A DNA stretch of 64,000 nucleotides from Wolinella sp052173415 (GTDB taxonomy: Bacteria > Campylobacterota > Campylobacteria > Campylobacterales > Helicobacteraceae): contig JBQMYQ010000005.1 of NCBI GenBank assembly GCA_052173415.1, positions 6,545 to 70,544 of the forward strand. The letters run 5' to 3'. Shown in pieces: positions 24,763 to 32,314 of the stretch. Below the pieces are notes generated by a model. That model did not search any database and was not told the DNA's origin. It worked only from the letters and a program-made list of their open reading frames with translations. Positions within the stretch are counted from its first letter, which is position 1, and the number at the start of each line of letters is the position of its first letter. The position numbers were made by a program, and so were the translations under genes.

Positions 24763-27027
24763 ATGGCAAAAAGTATGGCGAAAAGTAAAGAAAAGACGCT
24801 TGCTCAGAGGGCTTTGCCTTTTTTAAAGGCGATTTCTGAGTCTAAGGATCTGACGGTTGTTGCGTTTATTATTGCGATCCTTGCCATCATCATCGTCCCG
24901 CTCCCTAGCGCGCTACTGGACTTCTTTTTGACAATCTCCATCGCGACGTCCGTGCTCATTATTCTAATCTCACTTTATATCGGCAAACCGACGGATTTCA
25001 CGGCATTTCCGACGCTTTTATTGATTGTTACGCTCTTTCGCCTCGCGCTGAATGTCTCGACCACGCGCATGATTTTAAGCGAAGGGCACAACGGACCAGA
25101 TGCCGTGAGCGACATTATTAGCTCCTTTGGGAACTTTGTCGTGGGTGGGAATTACGTGATTGGGATCATCGTCTTTTTAATTCTTGTTATTATCAATTTT
25201 ATGGTCGTTACCAACGGCTCTACGCGCGTCGCAGAGGTCGCTGCGAGATTTACTCTTGATGCGATGCCCGGAAAACAGATGGCAATTGATGCGGATATGA
25301 ATGCGGGACTCATCGATGAGAAAGAAGCCAAAAAGCGTCGCGAAAGTCTAGCGCAAGAGGCGGATTTTTACGGCTCGATGGATGGTGCGAGTAAGTTTGT
25401 CAAGGGCGACGCAATCGCAGGAATCATCATCACGCTCATTAATATCATCGGTGGATTCCTTATCGGGGTGTTTCAGCGAGATATGGCGATGGCGGATTCT
25501 GCGGCGACTTTCACGATTCTTACGATTGGCGATGGGCTGGTTTCGCAGCTCCCCGCGCTCATCACTTCCACAGCTACGGGTATTATTGTTACGCGCTCAA
25601 GCAAAAGCGATGAGAGCGGGAATTTCGCCGAGGGGATCATCACGCAGCTCATGGGGGAATCGAAGATTCTCAGCATTGTCGGGGGAATCTTGCTCATGTT
25701 CGCGCTTGTGCCGGGATTGCCGAGCTTTTCGCTTGGTTTTGTGGGATTGCTTTTTGTCGCGATGGCGTATCTTATCAACCGTCAAGATGAGGGCGGGGCG
25801 TTTGAGCTTTTGGAGCGTTTCATCAATAAAAAGGCTGGAGAGCCCCTGGCCACTGCCATTCCTAGTAAAAAATCCAAAGCGCAAAAAGACGCGCAAGCTG
25901 CGGGAATCGCTCCAGAAGATGCGCAAGCTGCACCTCCGAAGAAATCGCCCGAGGAGATTAAAAAGCAAGAGGAAGAGACCTTGAGCGAGATTCTTAAGGT
26001 TGAAATTTTGGAGCTTGATTTGGGCTATCAGCTCATCAGGCTTGCCGATAGCAATCAGGGCGGCGATCTGCTCGAGCGCGTGCGGGGTATGCGGCGCAAG
26101 ATGGCGGCGGATTATGGATTCCTTATGCCACAGGTGCGGATACGTGATAATCTCCAGCTCCCGCCGAGTGAGTATGAGATTTTGCTAAAAGGTGTGGCGA
26201 TTGGCTCAGGGAGCGTCATGCCTGATCAATTTTTGGCGATGAATGGCGGGCTTGTGACCGATGAGATTGCTGGGATTCCCACAAAAGAGCCTGCATTTGA
26301 GCTAGACGCGCTTTGGATTAATCCGAGCGATAAGGAAGAGGCAATCATGCGGGGCTATACGGTCGTCGATCCTGCGACGGTCATTTCGACGCACATGAGC
26401 GAACTGGTCAAAAAGTATGCCGAAGAGCTCATTACGCGTCAAGAGGTGTCCGCGCTCATGGATAAGCTTGCTAAAGATTATCCCGTGATTGTTGAGGACG
26501 CGCGTCAGTCCGCGACGACGGGGCTTATTCAGCAGGTGCTAAAGGCTCTTTTACACGAGCGTATTCCTATTAAAGATATGCTCACGATTTTAGAGAGTAT
26601 CGCCGATATCGCGCCACAAGTGGGCGGGAATATCGATATTATCGTCGAGCATGTGCGCACACGCCTTGCGCGCGTCATCACATCGACATTCAAAAGCGAA
26701 GATGGAATGCTAAAGCTCCTCACGCTCTCTGCGCAAACCGAGCAGTATCTGCTTGATAAGATTAAAGAGCAGCAGGGGCATCGGCAGTTTCTTTTGAATG
26801 TGAATGAGACTAATGCGCTAATTGAGGGAATCAGTGAAGAGGTCAATAAAATAATCCAGCGGGGAATCGTCCCCGTAACGCTCATTGTCGAGCCTATGTT
26901 ACGTAAAGCGATCGCGCAGAAGATGGAGCAATTCGGGCTCAATGTCATCGTCCTAAGCCACGCAGAAATCGATACAAGCGCGAAATTTGAAGTGCTTGGC
27001 GCAATCACAATTCCTTTCAAGGAGTAA
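24763..27027 (+). CDS. flhA: Flagellar export gate protein FlhA
   Basis: Core of the flagellar type III export gate. The first 350 residues hold about eight membrane helices with the conserved cytoplasmic loop (LDAMPGKQMAIDADMNAGLI and GAMDGASKFVKGDAI-like); a charged linker near 365-415 leads to the cytoplasmic domain (GYQLIRLADSNQGGDLLERV, MPQVRIRDNLQLPP). I choose ATG 24763 with GAAGG upstream, giving 754 residues; the open frame continues 13 codons further upstream without support. In H. pylori flhA is likewise next to a DHH protein gene. Confidence 0.97.
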   Translation: MAKSMAKSKEKTLAQRALPFLKAISESKDLTVVAFIIAILAIIIVPLPSALLDFFLTISIATSVLIILISLYIGKPTDFTAFPTLLLIVTLFRLALNVSTTRMILSEGHNGPDAVSDIISSFGNFVVGGNYVIGIIVFLILVIINFMVVTNGSTRVAEVAARFTLDAMPGKQMAIDADMNAGLIDEKEAKKRRESLAQEADFYGSMDGASKFVKGDAIAGIIITLINIIGGFLIGVFQRDMAMADSAATFTILTIGDGLVSQLPALITSTATGIIVTRSSKSDESGNFAEGIITQLMGESKILSIVGGILLMFALVPGLPSFSLGFVGLLFVAMAYLINRQDEGGAFELLERFINKKAGEPLATAIPSKKSKAQKDAQAAGIAPEDAQAAPPKKSPEEIKKQEEETLSEILKVEILELDLGYQLIRLADSNQGGDLLERVRGMRRKMAADYGFLMPQVRIRDNLQLPPSEYEILLKGVAIGSGSVMPDQFLAMNGGLVTDEIAGIPTKEPAFELDALWINPSDKEEAIMRGYTVVDPATVISTHMSELVKKYAEELITRQEVSALMDKLAKDYPVIVEDARQSATTGLIQQVLKALLHERIPIKDMLTILESIADIAPQVGGNIDIIVEHVRTRLARVITSTFKSEDGMLKLLTLSAQTEQYLLDKIKEQQGHRQFLLNVNETNALIEGISEEVNKIIQRGIVPVTLIVEPMLRKAIAQKMEQFGLNVIVLSHAEIDTSAKFEVLGAITIPFKE

Positions 27028-27028
27028 T

Positions 27029-28105
27029 ATGCAGGTTTTTCATCTCTCACATATCGATCTAGATGGGTATGCATGCCAGTTTGTTTCGCTGCATTTTTTT
27101 AAAAATATCCTTTTTTATAATGCAAATTACGGCAAGGAGGTGGGTGCGAAGCTTGAGGAGATTGCGCGAAATACGCTTCTATCCAAGGAGCATGAGATTC
27201 TGTGGCTCATTACGGATCTCAATCTCACACCTGCGGAATGCGCTTTTTTGGAGGAGCGAGCACAGAAGCTTGAGGAGCTCGGTAAGCGCGTGAAAATCAT
27301 GCTTTTAGATCATCACATTAGCGGTAGTGAGAGCGCGGAGAAGTATCTGTGGTATAAGCTTGATAATGAGCGATGTGCGACGAAAATTACCTTTATGACG
27401 CTAAGTGAGGAGTTTCAAAAGGGCGATTTTTGTGGGCTTGATTCCCCTAATGTGCTTGTTGCTTCCAAAGAGATGAGAGAGTTTGTCGAGATGGTCAATG
27501 CCATTGATCTATGGCGCGAGGAATCGCCCTATTTTGAGCTTGGCAAGGTCTTTATGCGTATGATTGTCGAGACTAAGGAGCTTAATCGCTATATGTTTGA
27601 TGTGGAGCACCGCGAGTATAAATTTGGCATGCTTAAAGAGGCGTGGCAATATCTGCTCGATTCCCGCGGGCATATTCGCCTTGATAACGCTATGCACGGT
27701 ATGAAAAAACGTCTCTTGCACGGTGAAGTGGAGCAAGATACACTCGATAATATCGCTTCGGCGTATCAAGTGGCACTTTTGGGGCAAAAGCGGGAATCCT
27801 GCACCATTAATTACCGCGATTACAAGGGATTCCTGAGCTACTCCATGGGGAGCATTTCGGTGCTGGCGAATGAGTTTTTGCGCACCTTTAGCGAGTTTGA
27901 TTTTTTCATGGATGTAGGGACGCGCGGGCAGGTGAGTTTGCGCGCGAATAATCGCTGCGATGTAAGTGCGATGAGTGCGGAGCTCTTTGGCGGTGGTGGG
28001 CATAAAAATGCCGCAGGCGGGAGAATTGAGGGCTTTAAAGAGAGTTTTCTTTACGCCGAGGTAAAGAGTGCTGTTGAAAAAATCATAAAGGAGAAGGTAA
28101 AATGA
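27029..28105 (+). CDS. DHH/DHHA1-family phosphoesterase
   Basis: A 358-residue predicted phosphodiesterase. The DHH domain shows HIDLDGYACQF at the start, a DLNLTP segment and LLDHHISGS; the C-terminal DHHA1 domain shows VGTRGQVSLRANNRCD and FGGGGHKNAAGG. Relatives degrade short oligonucleotides or cyclic dinucleotides (NrnA, GdpP types); which applies here cannot be told, as no membrane or PAS region is attached. ATG 27029 lies one base after the flhA stop with AAGGAG overlapping the end of flhA. Confidence 0.9.
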   Translation: MQVFHLSHIDLDGYACQFVSLHFFKNILFYNANYGKEVGAKLEEIARNTLLSKEHEILWLITDLNLTPAECAFLEERAQKLEELGKRVKIMLLDHHISGSESAEKYLWYKLDNERCATKITFMTLSEEFQKGDFCGLDSPNVLVASKEMREFVEMVNAIDLWREESPYFELGKVFMRMIVETKELNRYMFDVEHREYKFGMLKEAWQYLLDSRGHIRLDNAMHGMKKRLLHGEVEQDTLDNIASAYQVALLGQKRESCTINYRDYKGFLSYSMGSISVLANEFLRTFSEFDFFMDVGTRGQVSLRANNRCDVSAMSAELFGGGGHKNAAGGRIEGFKESFLYAEVKSAVEKIIKEKVK

Positions 28106-28341
28106 AAAATAATATAGAGATAAAAGATGAATTCATCGATGAAGAGATGGCTTTGGAGCTTTCTGATATGTTGAGTGTGGCTCTGCATTTTGCCGGGGTA
28201 AAAGAGGAGTCCATGCAAAAGGCTATGGATGCGTATTTACAAGCTCTTGATGATTTTGATGATGAGGCGGAGTATGGCAGAGAGGCGATGATTTCTATTA
28301 TTGAAAGTTTGCAAAAAAATAATAAAGAGCTATTCAAGTAG
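28102..28341 (+). CDS. Small acidic hypothetical protein
   Basis: A 79-residue predicted helical, acidic cytoplasmic protein (EIKDEFIDEEMALELSDML, ALDDFDDEAEYGREAM). The ATG overlaps the DHH gene stop as ATGA, and the stop abuts the purN ATG directly, so it is clearly part of the operon. No family recognised. Confidence 0.75.
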   Translation: MKNNIEIKDEFIDEEMALELSDMLSVALHFAGVKEESMQKAMDAYLQALDDFDDEAEYGREAMISIIESLQKNNKELFK

Positions 28342-28938
28342 ATGAAAAAATGGCGCATTGTTATCCTCTTTAGCGGTGAGGGTAGCAATATGGAATCTAT
28401 AATAAAAAATCTACACAATAAGAATCATGATGGCATAGAAGTAGAAGTTGTTGCTACGATCAGCAACAATCCAGAGGCGAATGGGATTGCGCGTAGCGAA
28501 CGTCTGGGGGTTGTTTGCCATGTGATTAATCACAAAGATTTCTCCTCGCGCGAGCTTTTTGATGAGGCATTACTTGAAGTAATCAGACCTTATAAGCCCG
28601 ATATAGTCGTGCTTGCAGGCTTTATGAGAATCTTAACTCCCCATTTTACGCAGGAATTTTTCGCACTCAATATTCACCCTTCGCTTCTGCCCCTGTTTAA
28701 GGGGGCTCATGCCATGCGCGCGAGTTATGATTCCCCTATGAAAGTCGCGGGAGTGAGCGTGCATCGCGTGAGTGCCGAGCTTGATGGAGGTGAGATTATC
28801 GCGCAAGAGGCAATCAAGAAGATTGAGGGTGAGAGCTTTGAGTGCTTCAGCGAGCGCGTGCATGCGCTAGAGCACCGATTGTATTCTGAGGCGATTCTTA
28901 AAGTGCTACGGGGTTTATCCTTAACCAAAGGCGCATAG
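28342..28938 (+). CDS. purN: Phosphoribosylglycinamide formyltransferase (folate type)
   Basis: Third step of purine synthesis, using 10-formyl-tetrahydrofolate. SGEGSNMESII near residue 10 binds the phosphate; FALNIHPSLLPLFKGAHA contains the catalytic Asn and His; VHRVSAELDGGEIIAQ contains the catalytic Asp region. Length 198 is normal. It starts directly after the stop of the preceding small gene and is the last gene before a convergent terminator-like palindrome. Confidence 0.95.
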   Translation: MKKWRIVILFSGEGSNMESIIKNLHNKNHDGIEVEVVATISNNPEANGIARSERLGVVCHVINHKDFSSRELFDEALLEVIRPYKPDIVVLAGFMRILTPHFTQEFFALNIHPSLLPLFKGAHAMRASYDSPMKVAGVSVHRVSAELDGGEIIAQEAIKKIEGESFECFSERVHALEHRLYSEAILKVLRGLSLTKGA

Positions 28939-29114
28939 CCTAGGAATCCACAGCTTAAGATTGTGGAAGCGGGTATAGCAAATAAATAAGGAAAGCTTGA
29001 GCGAATTTTTTGCAAAAGTCCGTAGATGTGGGGAATGCGTGGGCAGTCGCTATCACTTTAAGCACAGAAAATCTTACGCAAAAATTACTATAACCACAAA
29101 TCATCTCGTTTTTT

Positions 29115-29152
29115 CTCTTAAGCTAGTAGTATCAAAATCCCGAGCTTAAGAG
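29115..29152. terminator. Bidirectional terminator-like palindrome between purN and tonB
   Basis: CTCTTAAGCT (29115-29124) and AGCTTAAGAG (29143-29152) form a perfect 10-bp stem with an 18-base loop in the 271-base gap between the convergent genes purN and tonB. A T-run on the left (29109-29114) and a T-rich right side flank it. I see no gene in the rest of this gap. Confidence 0.6.
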
Positions 29153-29209
29153 GGCTTCTTGTGTTTTCTCAAAAAACCTCTTCGCAACACAGGAATCGCG
29201 CGACTAGAC

Positions 29210-29962
29210 CTACCTCCCGATGATATGATAATGGACTTTAATGCGTATTTTAGTCGTGCTTTTTGGGCGAGGGTAGTCTTTGTAGGCGATTTTTATGGTC
29301 GCAAGGCTATTTTTGTCTAAGATCGTGTATCCTGTGGAGTGAATAAGCCTAAGGTCGCTGATATCGCCATTTGGATGGAGATAAAATTCCAGAGCATTGA
29401 TCCCCTCTTCTCCGAGCTCGCCAGCGATTTGCGGATATTTTAGGTAGCGTTGCGTGATTTGTCCGATTTGGCGCAAATGTTCTTCAACAAACTCCTGTTC
29501 CTGCTCGCTTAAAGTAAAAAACTCATCGCCATAAAGCTCCTTAATATCGCTATTTTCAAAGCGATTGCTTAGGTCGTAGATATTGGGCGTTTGCGCTTCT
29601 TTAGGTGGCTTAATATTTTGAAGTGGCACGAGGGCAGGATTCTTGCTATTTTGTGCCCTTTTAGGCATGGTTATTTGGGGGGATTTTGGCTTTTTTTGGG
29701 TTTTTATTTTAGGGGTATTGGTCGATTCCCTGTTAGCATTTGGTGGCGGTGCAGGAAGTGTTTGATTGCCCGTGATTTTTGGTGTTTGATGAGGGTGAGA
29801 AGGCGTTGTCAAAGTGTCGTTAAGAATCTTTAGATTTTGCAAAGAGGTGCGCTTAGGCGCAGGGTTTTGCTTAGGTTTCTCGCTCCAAAGTGGCAAAAAA
29901 AGCAACAGAAGAATCACATGCACAAGGAGTGAGCAGAGCAGGGCGAACAGGTCTCTTCTCAT
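29210..29962 (-). CDS. tonB: TonB energy-transduction protein
   Basis: A 250-residue TonB. N-terminal membrane anchor (about residues 6-26, FALLCSLLVHVILLLLFLPL), a Pro/Lys/Thr-rich periplasmic spacer (about 30-130), and a C-terminal TonB domain (INALEFYLHPNGDISDLRLI, ATIKIAYKDYPRP). It transmits proton-motive energy to outer-membrane iron or nickel receptors. ExbB and ExbD are not adjacent. It is the last gene of the fliN-fliO cluster, 4 bases after fliO, as in H. pylori. Confidence 0.9.
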   Translation of the reverse strand: MRRDLFALLCSLLVHVILLLLFLPLWSEKPKQNPAPKRTSLQNLKILNDTLTTPSHPHQTPKITGNQTLPAPPPNANRESTNTPKIKTQKKPKSPQITMPKRAQNSKNPALVPLQNIKPPKEAQTPNIYDLSNRFENSDIKELYGDEFFTLSEQEQEFVEEHLRQIGQITQRYLKYPQIAGELGEEGINALEFYLHPNGDISDLRLIHSTGYTILDKNSLATIKIAYKDYPRPKSTTKIRIKVHYHIIGR

Positions 29963-29966
29963 GAAA

Positions 29967-30827
29967 TTAGTCTTCTAAATGGAGATGATTATCCCTCTTT
30001 CCGCTCTCAAGATAGTCTAAAAGTTGCCCCTTTTTTTGTGTTAAAAGCTGATTGAAGTTCTCTCCTTCATGCGCACGAGTGTGGGAAGTAAGCACGGGAG
30101 CGAGTGGGTAGCGATCAATAAGTGTGTTGCCCATCGCGCCGATTAAGATGAGATAGCGATACCCATGGCTTTCAATCGTGATGAAGCGATTTTTCATGTC
30201 AAGAGCCCTCTCTTGGACAATCTCAATTTCGCTAGGATTCCTGCGTTTTGACCCAAAAAGCCACGAAGTAAGCCCCTTTTTCACGCTCTTTGGCTTTAGC
30301 ACAAGCCTACGCACAAAAAGCAGGAGAAGCAAGAGAAAAAACAAAAGAGCGATGAAGCCCATATATTCACTAGAGCTTAGGAATTGGGTGTAGAGTTCAT
30401 CTTTTAGGCTTTGTGATACAGGGCGTGTCTCCATTTTTTGCACACTTTGCGTTTGTGTGTCTGCTACTTCGGATTCCTTAAGGCGCACTCTAAGCCCAAA
30501 TCCATCAGTTGTTTTGGACGCTGTGATTGTGGGAGCCTTGGAATAGAGAATTATAAGGCAAAGGTCATTCTCTTTGCCAAAAATTCTAACCTCTTGAATA
30601 CCTAAAGCGTGAATTTCCTCTTTCATATCGCCCGCAAAAGGGGTGTTTTTTAAGATGATCGTCTGATAGCCATCGCCCCCACGCTGAACGATATTTCCAT
30701 CAAAGCTCTGAAGAAAGGTGAAGAGAACATCAACACGTTCGGTGCGCTTAAAAATTTCAACATTTTTCAGGATACCTGAGGCAAAAAGCGAGGTAGCGAG
30801 GAGTAAAAATAGTGCGAAACCTCTCAC
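29967..30827 (-). CDS. fliO: Flagellar export component FliO (Helicobacter type)
   Basis: A 286-residue protein: signal peptide (about 1-16), a periplasmic AMIN-like beta domain (about 20-125), one membrane helix (about 150-172, FIALLFFLLLLLLFVRRLVL) and a cytoplasmic part with the FliO core ERALDMKNRFITIESHGYRY and LILIGAMGNTLIDRYP. FliO helps assemble the FliP export gate. The long periplasmic addition is characteristic of Helicobacter, where the gene next to fliN (HP0583) has been assigned as fliO, from memory. It overlaps the fliN stop by 4 bases. Confidence 0.8.
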   Translation of the reverse strand: MRGFALFLLLATSLFASGILKNVEIFKRTERVDVLFTFLQSFDGNIVQRGGDGYQTIILKNTPFAGDMKEEIHALGIQEVRIFGKENDLCLIILYSKAPTITASKTTDGFGLRVRLKESEVADTQTQSVQKMETRPVSQSLKDELYTQFLSSSEYMGFIALLFFLLLLLLFVRRLVLKPKSVKKGLTSWLFGSKRRNPSEIEIVQERALDMKNRFITIESHGYRYLILIGAMGNTLIDRYPLAPVLTSHTRAHEGENFNQLLTQKKGQLLDYLESGKRDNHLHLED

Positions 30828-31177
30828 GTCTTCTCCCGTGTGAGATAGTAGACAATAGCGTTGGAATCGAGGATTTCATTGATACGAATGGCGAGATTTT
30901 TCTCATAGACCATCACTTCGCCTTTGCCTACAATTCTTCCATTGACAAAGGTTTCAACACTCTCGCCCGCAGGCTTTTGGAGATCGATGATTGAGCCTTT
31001 TTCAAAGCGCAAAATCTCTGCTAGAGGGACTTTTGTCGCACCCAGCTCCGCAGTAAAGATTACCTCCATGTCAAGCAACCCTGTGTAGTTTTTCATCACG
31101 ATTTCAAGGTAGTTTGAGAGCTCGAGCTGACGAGGGTCGATTTGATTACGGGAATCAAAGATAAGTTCGCTATCCAC
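30824..31177 (-). CDS. fliN: Flagellar motor switch protein FliN
   Basis: A 117-residue single-SpoA-domain protein of the C-ring (LLDMEVIFTAELGATKVPLA, GSIIDLQKPAGESVETFVNG, LAIRINEIL). It overlaps the genes on both sides, by 8 bases with the CheX-like gene and 4 with fliO. It acts with FliM and FliY encoded at 2.7-4.6 kb. Confidence 0.95.
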   Translation of the reverse strand: MDSELIFDSRNQIDPRQLELSNYLEIVMKNYTGLLDMEVIFTAELGATKVPLAEILRFEKGSIIDLQKPAGESVETFVNGRIVGKGEVMVYEKNLAIRINEILDSNAIVYYLTREKT

Positions 31178-31589
31178 GCGTGTTTCCTATATATAAGCTA
31201 CAAAAAGAGTGGCTCGTCTTAAAATGGATCGCCGCTTCATTGCTTGGCTCTAGGTGTCCTATTTTGAGGAATTTTGGCGTCGAGATGGAAAATTTCTTAT
31301 TCTCTTCTGAACCGATGACTTTCGCGACACCCACGACGAGGTTTGAGAGTTCGCTTGCAATGTCAATCATAGTCCTTTCATCAGGCTGCATCTCGCCTAA
31401 AAGTCGCTCAGCAAGGGCTTGCAACAAAAGTGGGCGAATAATGAGATAGACGGGAATATGTTCGCCTTGTGAAATAATCTCAATGGAAGAGATGTAGCCA
31501 TCGCTCATCGCTCGATCGCTTAGCTCAGGAATCTCTCCTAGCATCTCATAGATGGACTTCATAAACGCTCTTTGTAGAACCTCGACCAT
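31170..31589 (-). CDS. CheX/CheC-like protein in fliN operon
   Basis: A 139-residue protein resembling CheX, a CheY-phosphate phosphatase. The segment DIASELSNLVVGVAKVIGSE holds the E-x-x-N catalytic pair of the CheC/CheX family, followed by a FSISTPKFLKIG segment typical of it. Directly upstream of and overlapping fliN, it is well placed to act at the switch. In Helicobacter CheZ and the CheX-like proteins are known to affect CheY; the specific activity here is inference. The start ATG is the first in the frame. Confidence 0.75.
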   Translation of the reverse strand: MVEVLQRAFMKSIYEMLGEIPELSDRAMSDGYISSIEIISQGEHIPVYLIIRPLLLQALAERLLGEMQPDERTMIDIASELSNLVVGVAKVIGSEENKKFSISTPKFLKIGHLEPSNEAAIHFKTSHSFCSLYIGNTRG

Positions 31590-31640
31590 CTCGCTGTTCC
31601 TTTTTGCTTAAAATTGGTAACCATTATAGCGTTTTTATAT

Positions 31641-32288
31641 TCACTGCGGCTTGAAGTTCTGTTTTGTGGTGCAAAACTCCGCCACGAAGCACTCTTGGCA
31701 TTGCGGTTTGAGAGCCTTACAGATATAGCGACCAAACAGGACAAATGCTTGATGAAGCGTGGCTAGATCGCTCCTAAAGGCTTTACTCAGCTCCTCTTGC
31801 GTTTTTGCGGGCGTTTTTGAGCGGGCGATTCCTAGACGGTGTGAGACGCGAAAGACGTGCGTATCTACTGCCATGAGATTTTGCTCCAGATGTTCAATGA
31901 GCACTACATTTGCGGTCTTTTGCCCCACACCCGGGAGCTTTACAAGAAGCTCTTGATTGAGGGGAATCTCACCATTATATTCGCTTAGCACCTTTTGCGC
32001 CATGAGAATAATATTGCGCGCTTTGTTATTAAAAAAAGAGCAACTTTTAATGAGCTCCTTGACCTCGCTAAGCTCCGCATTCGCAAGCGAGGCAATATCG
32101 GGGAATCGCGCAAAAAGCGCGGGAGTGATGAGATTGACGCGCTTATCGGTGCATTGAGCGGAGAGAATGACGCAGATGAGAAGTTCATAGAGATTTTTAT
32201 ATTTTAGCTCGGTTTTTGCCCCTTTAAAATGCTCGAGGAATCGCGCCTTAATCTCGACTATATCGGCTTTACTTCCAGCTTTTGGCAT
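31641..32288 (-). CDS. nth: Endonuclease III
   Basis: Base-excision repair glycosylase/AP lyase for oxidised pyrimidines, 215 residues. The helix-hairpin-helix LVKLPGVGQKTANVVL contains the catalytic Lys, AVDTHVFRVSHRLG the catalytic Asp, and the C-terminus the iron-sulfur cysteines C-x6-C-x2-C-x5-C (CKALKPQCQECFVAEFC). It lies within the fliN cluster, 51 bases upstream of the CheX-like gene. Confidence 0.96.
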   Translation of the reverse strand: MPKAGSKADIVEIKARFLEHFKGAKTELKYKNLYELLICVILSAQCTDKRVNLITPALFARFPDIASLANAELSEVKELIKSCSFFNNKARNIILMAQKVLSEYNGEIPLNQELLVKLPGVGQKTANVVLIEHLEQNLMAVDTHVFRVSHRLGIARSKTPAKTQEELSKAFRSDLATLHQAFVLFGRYICKALKPQCQECFVAEFCTTKQNFKPQ

Positions 32289-32314
32289 ATCGATCCTTTA
32301 AAAACTAAGACTTC

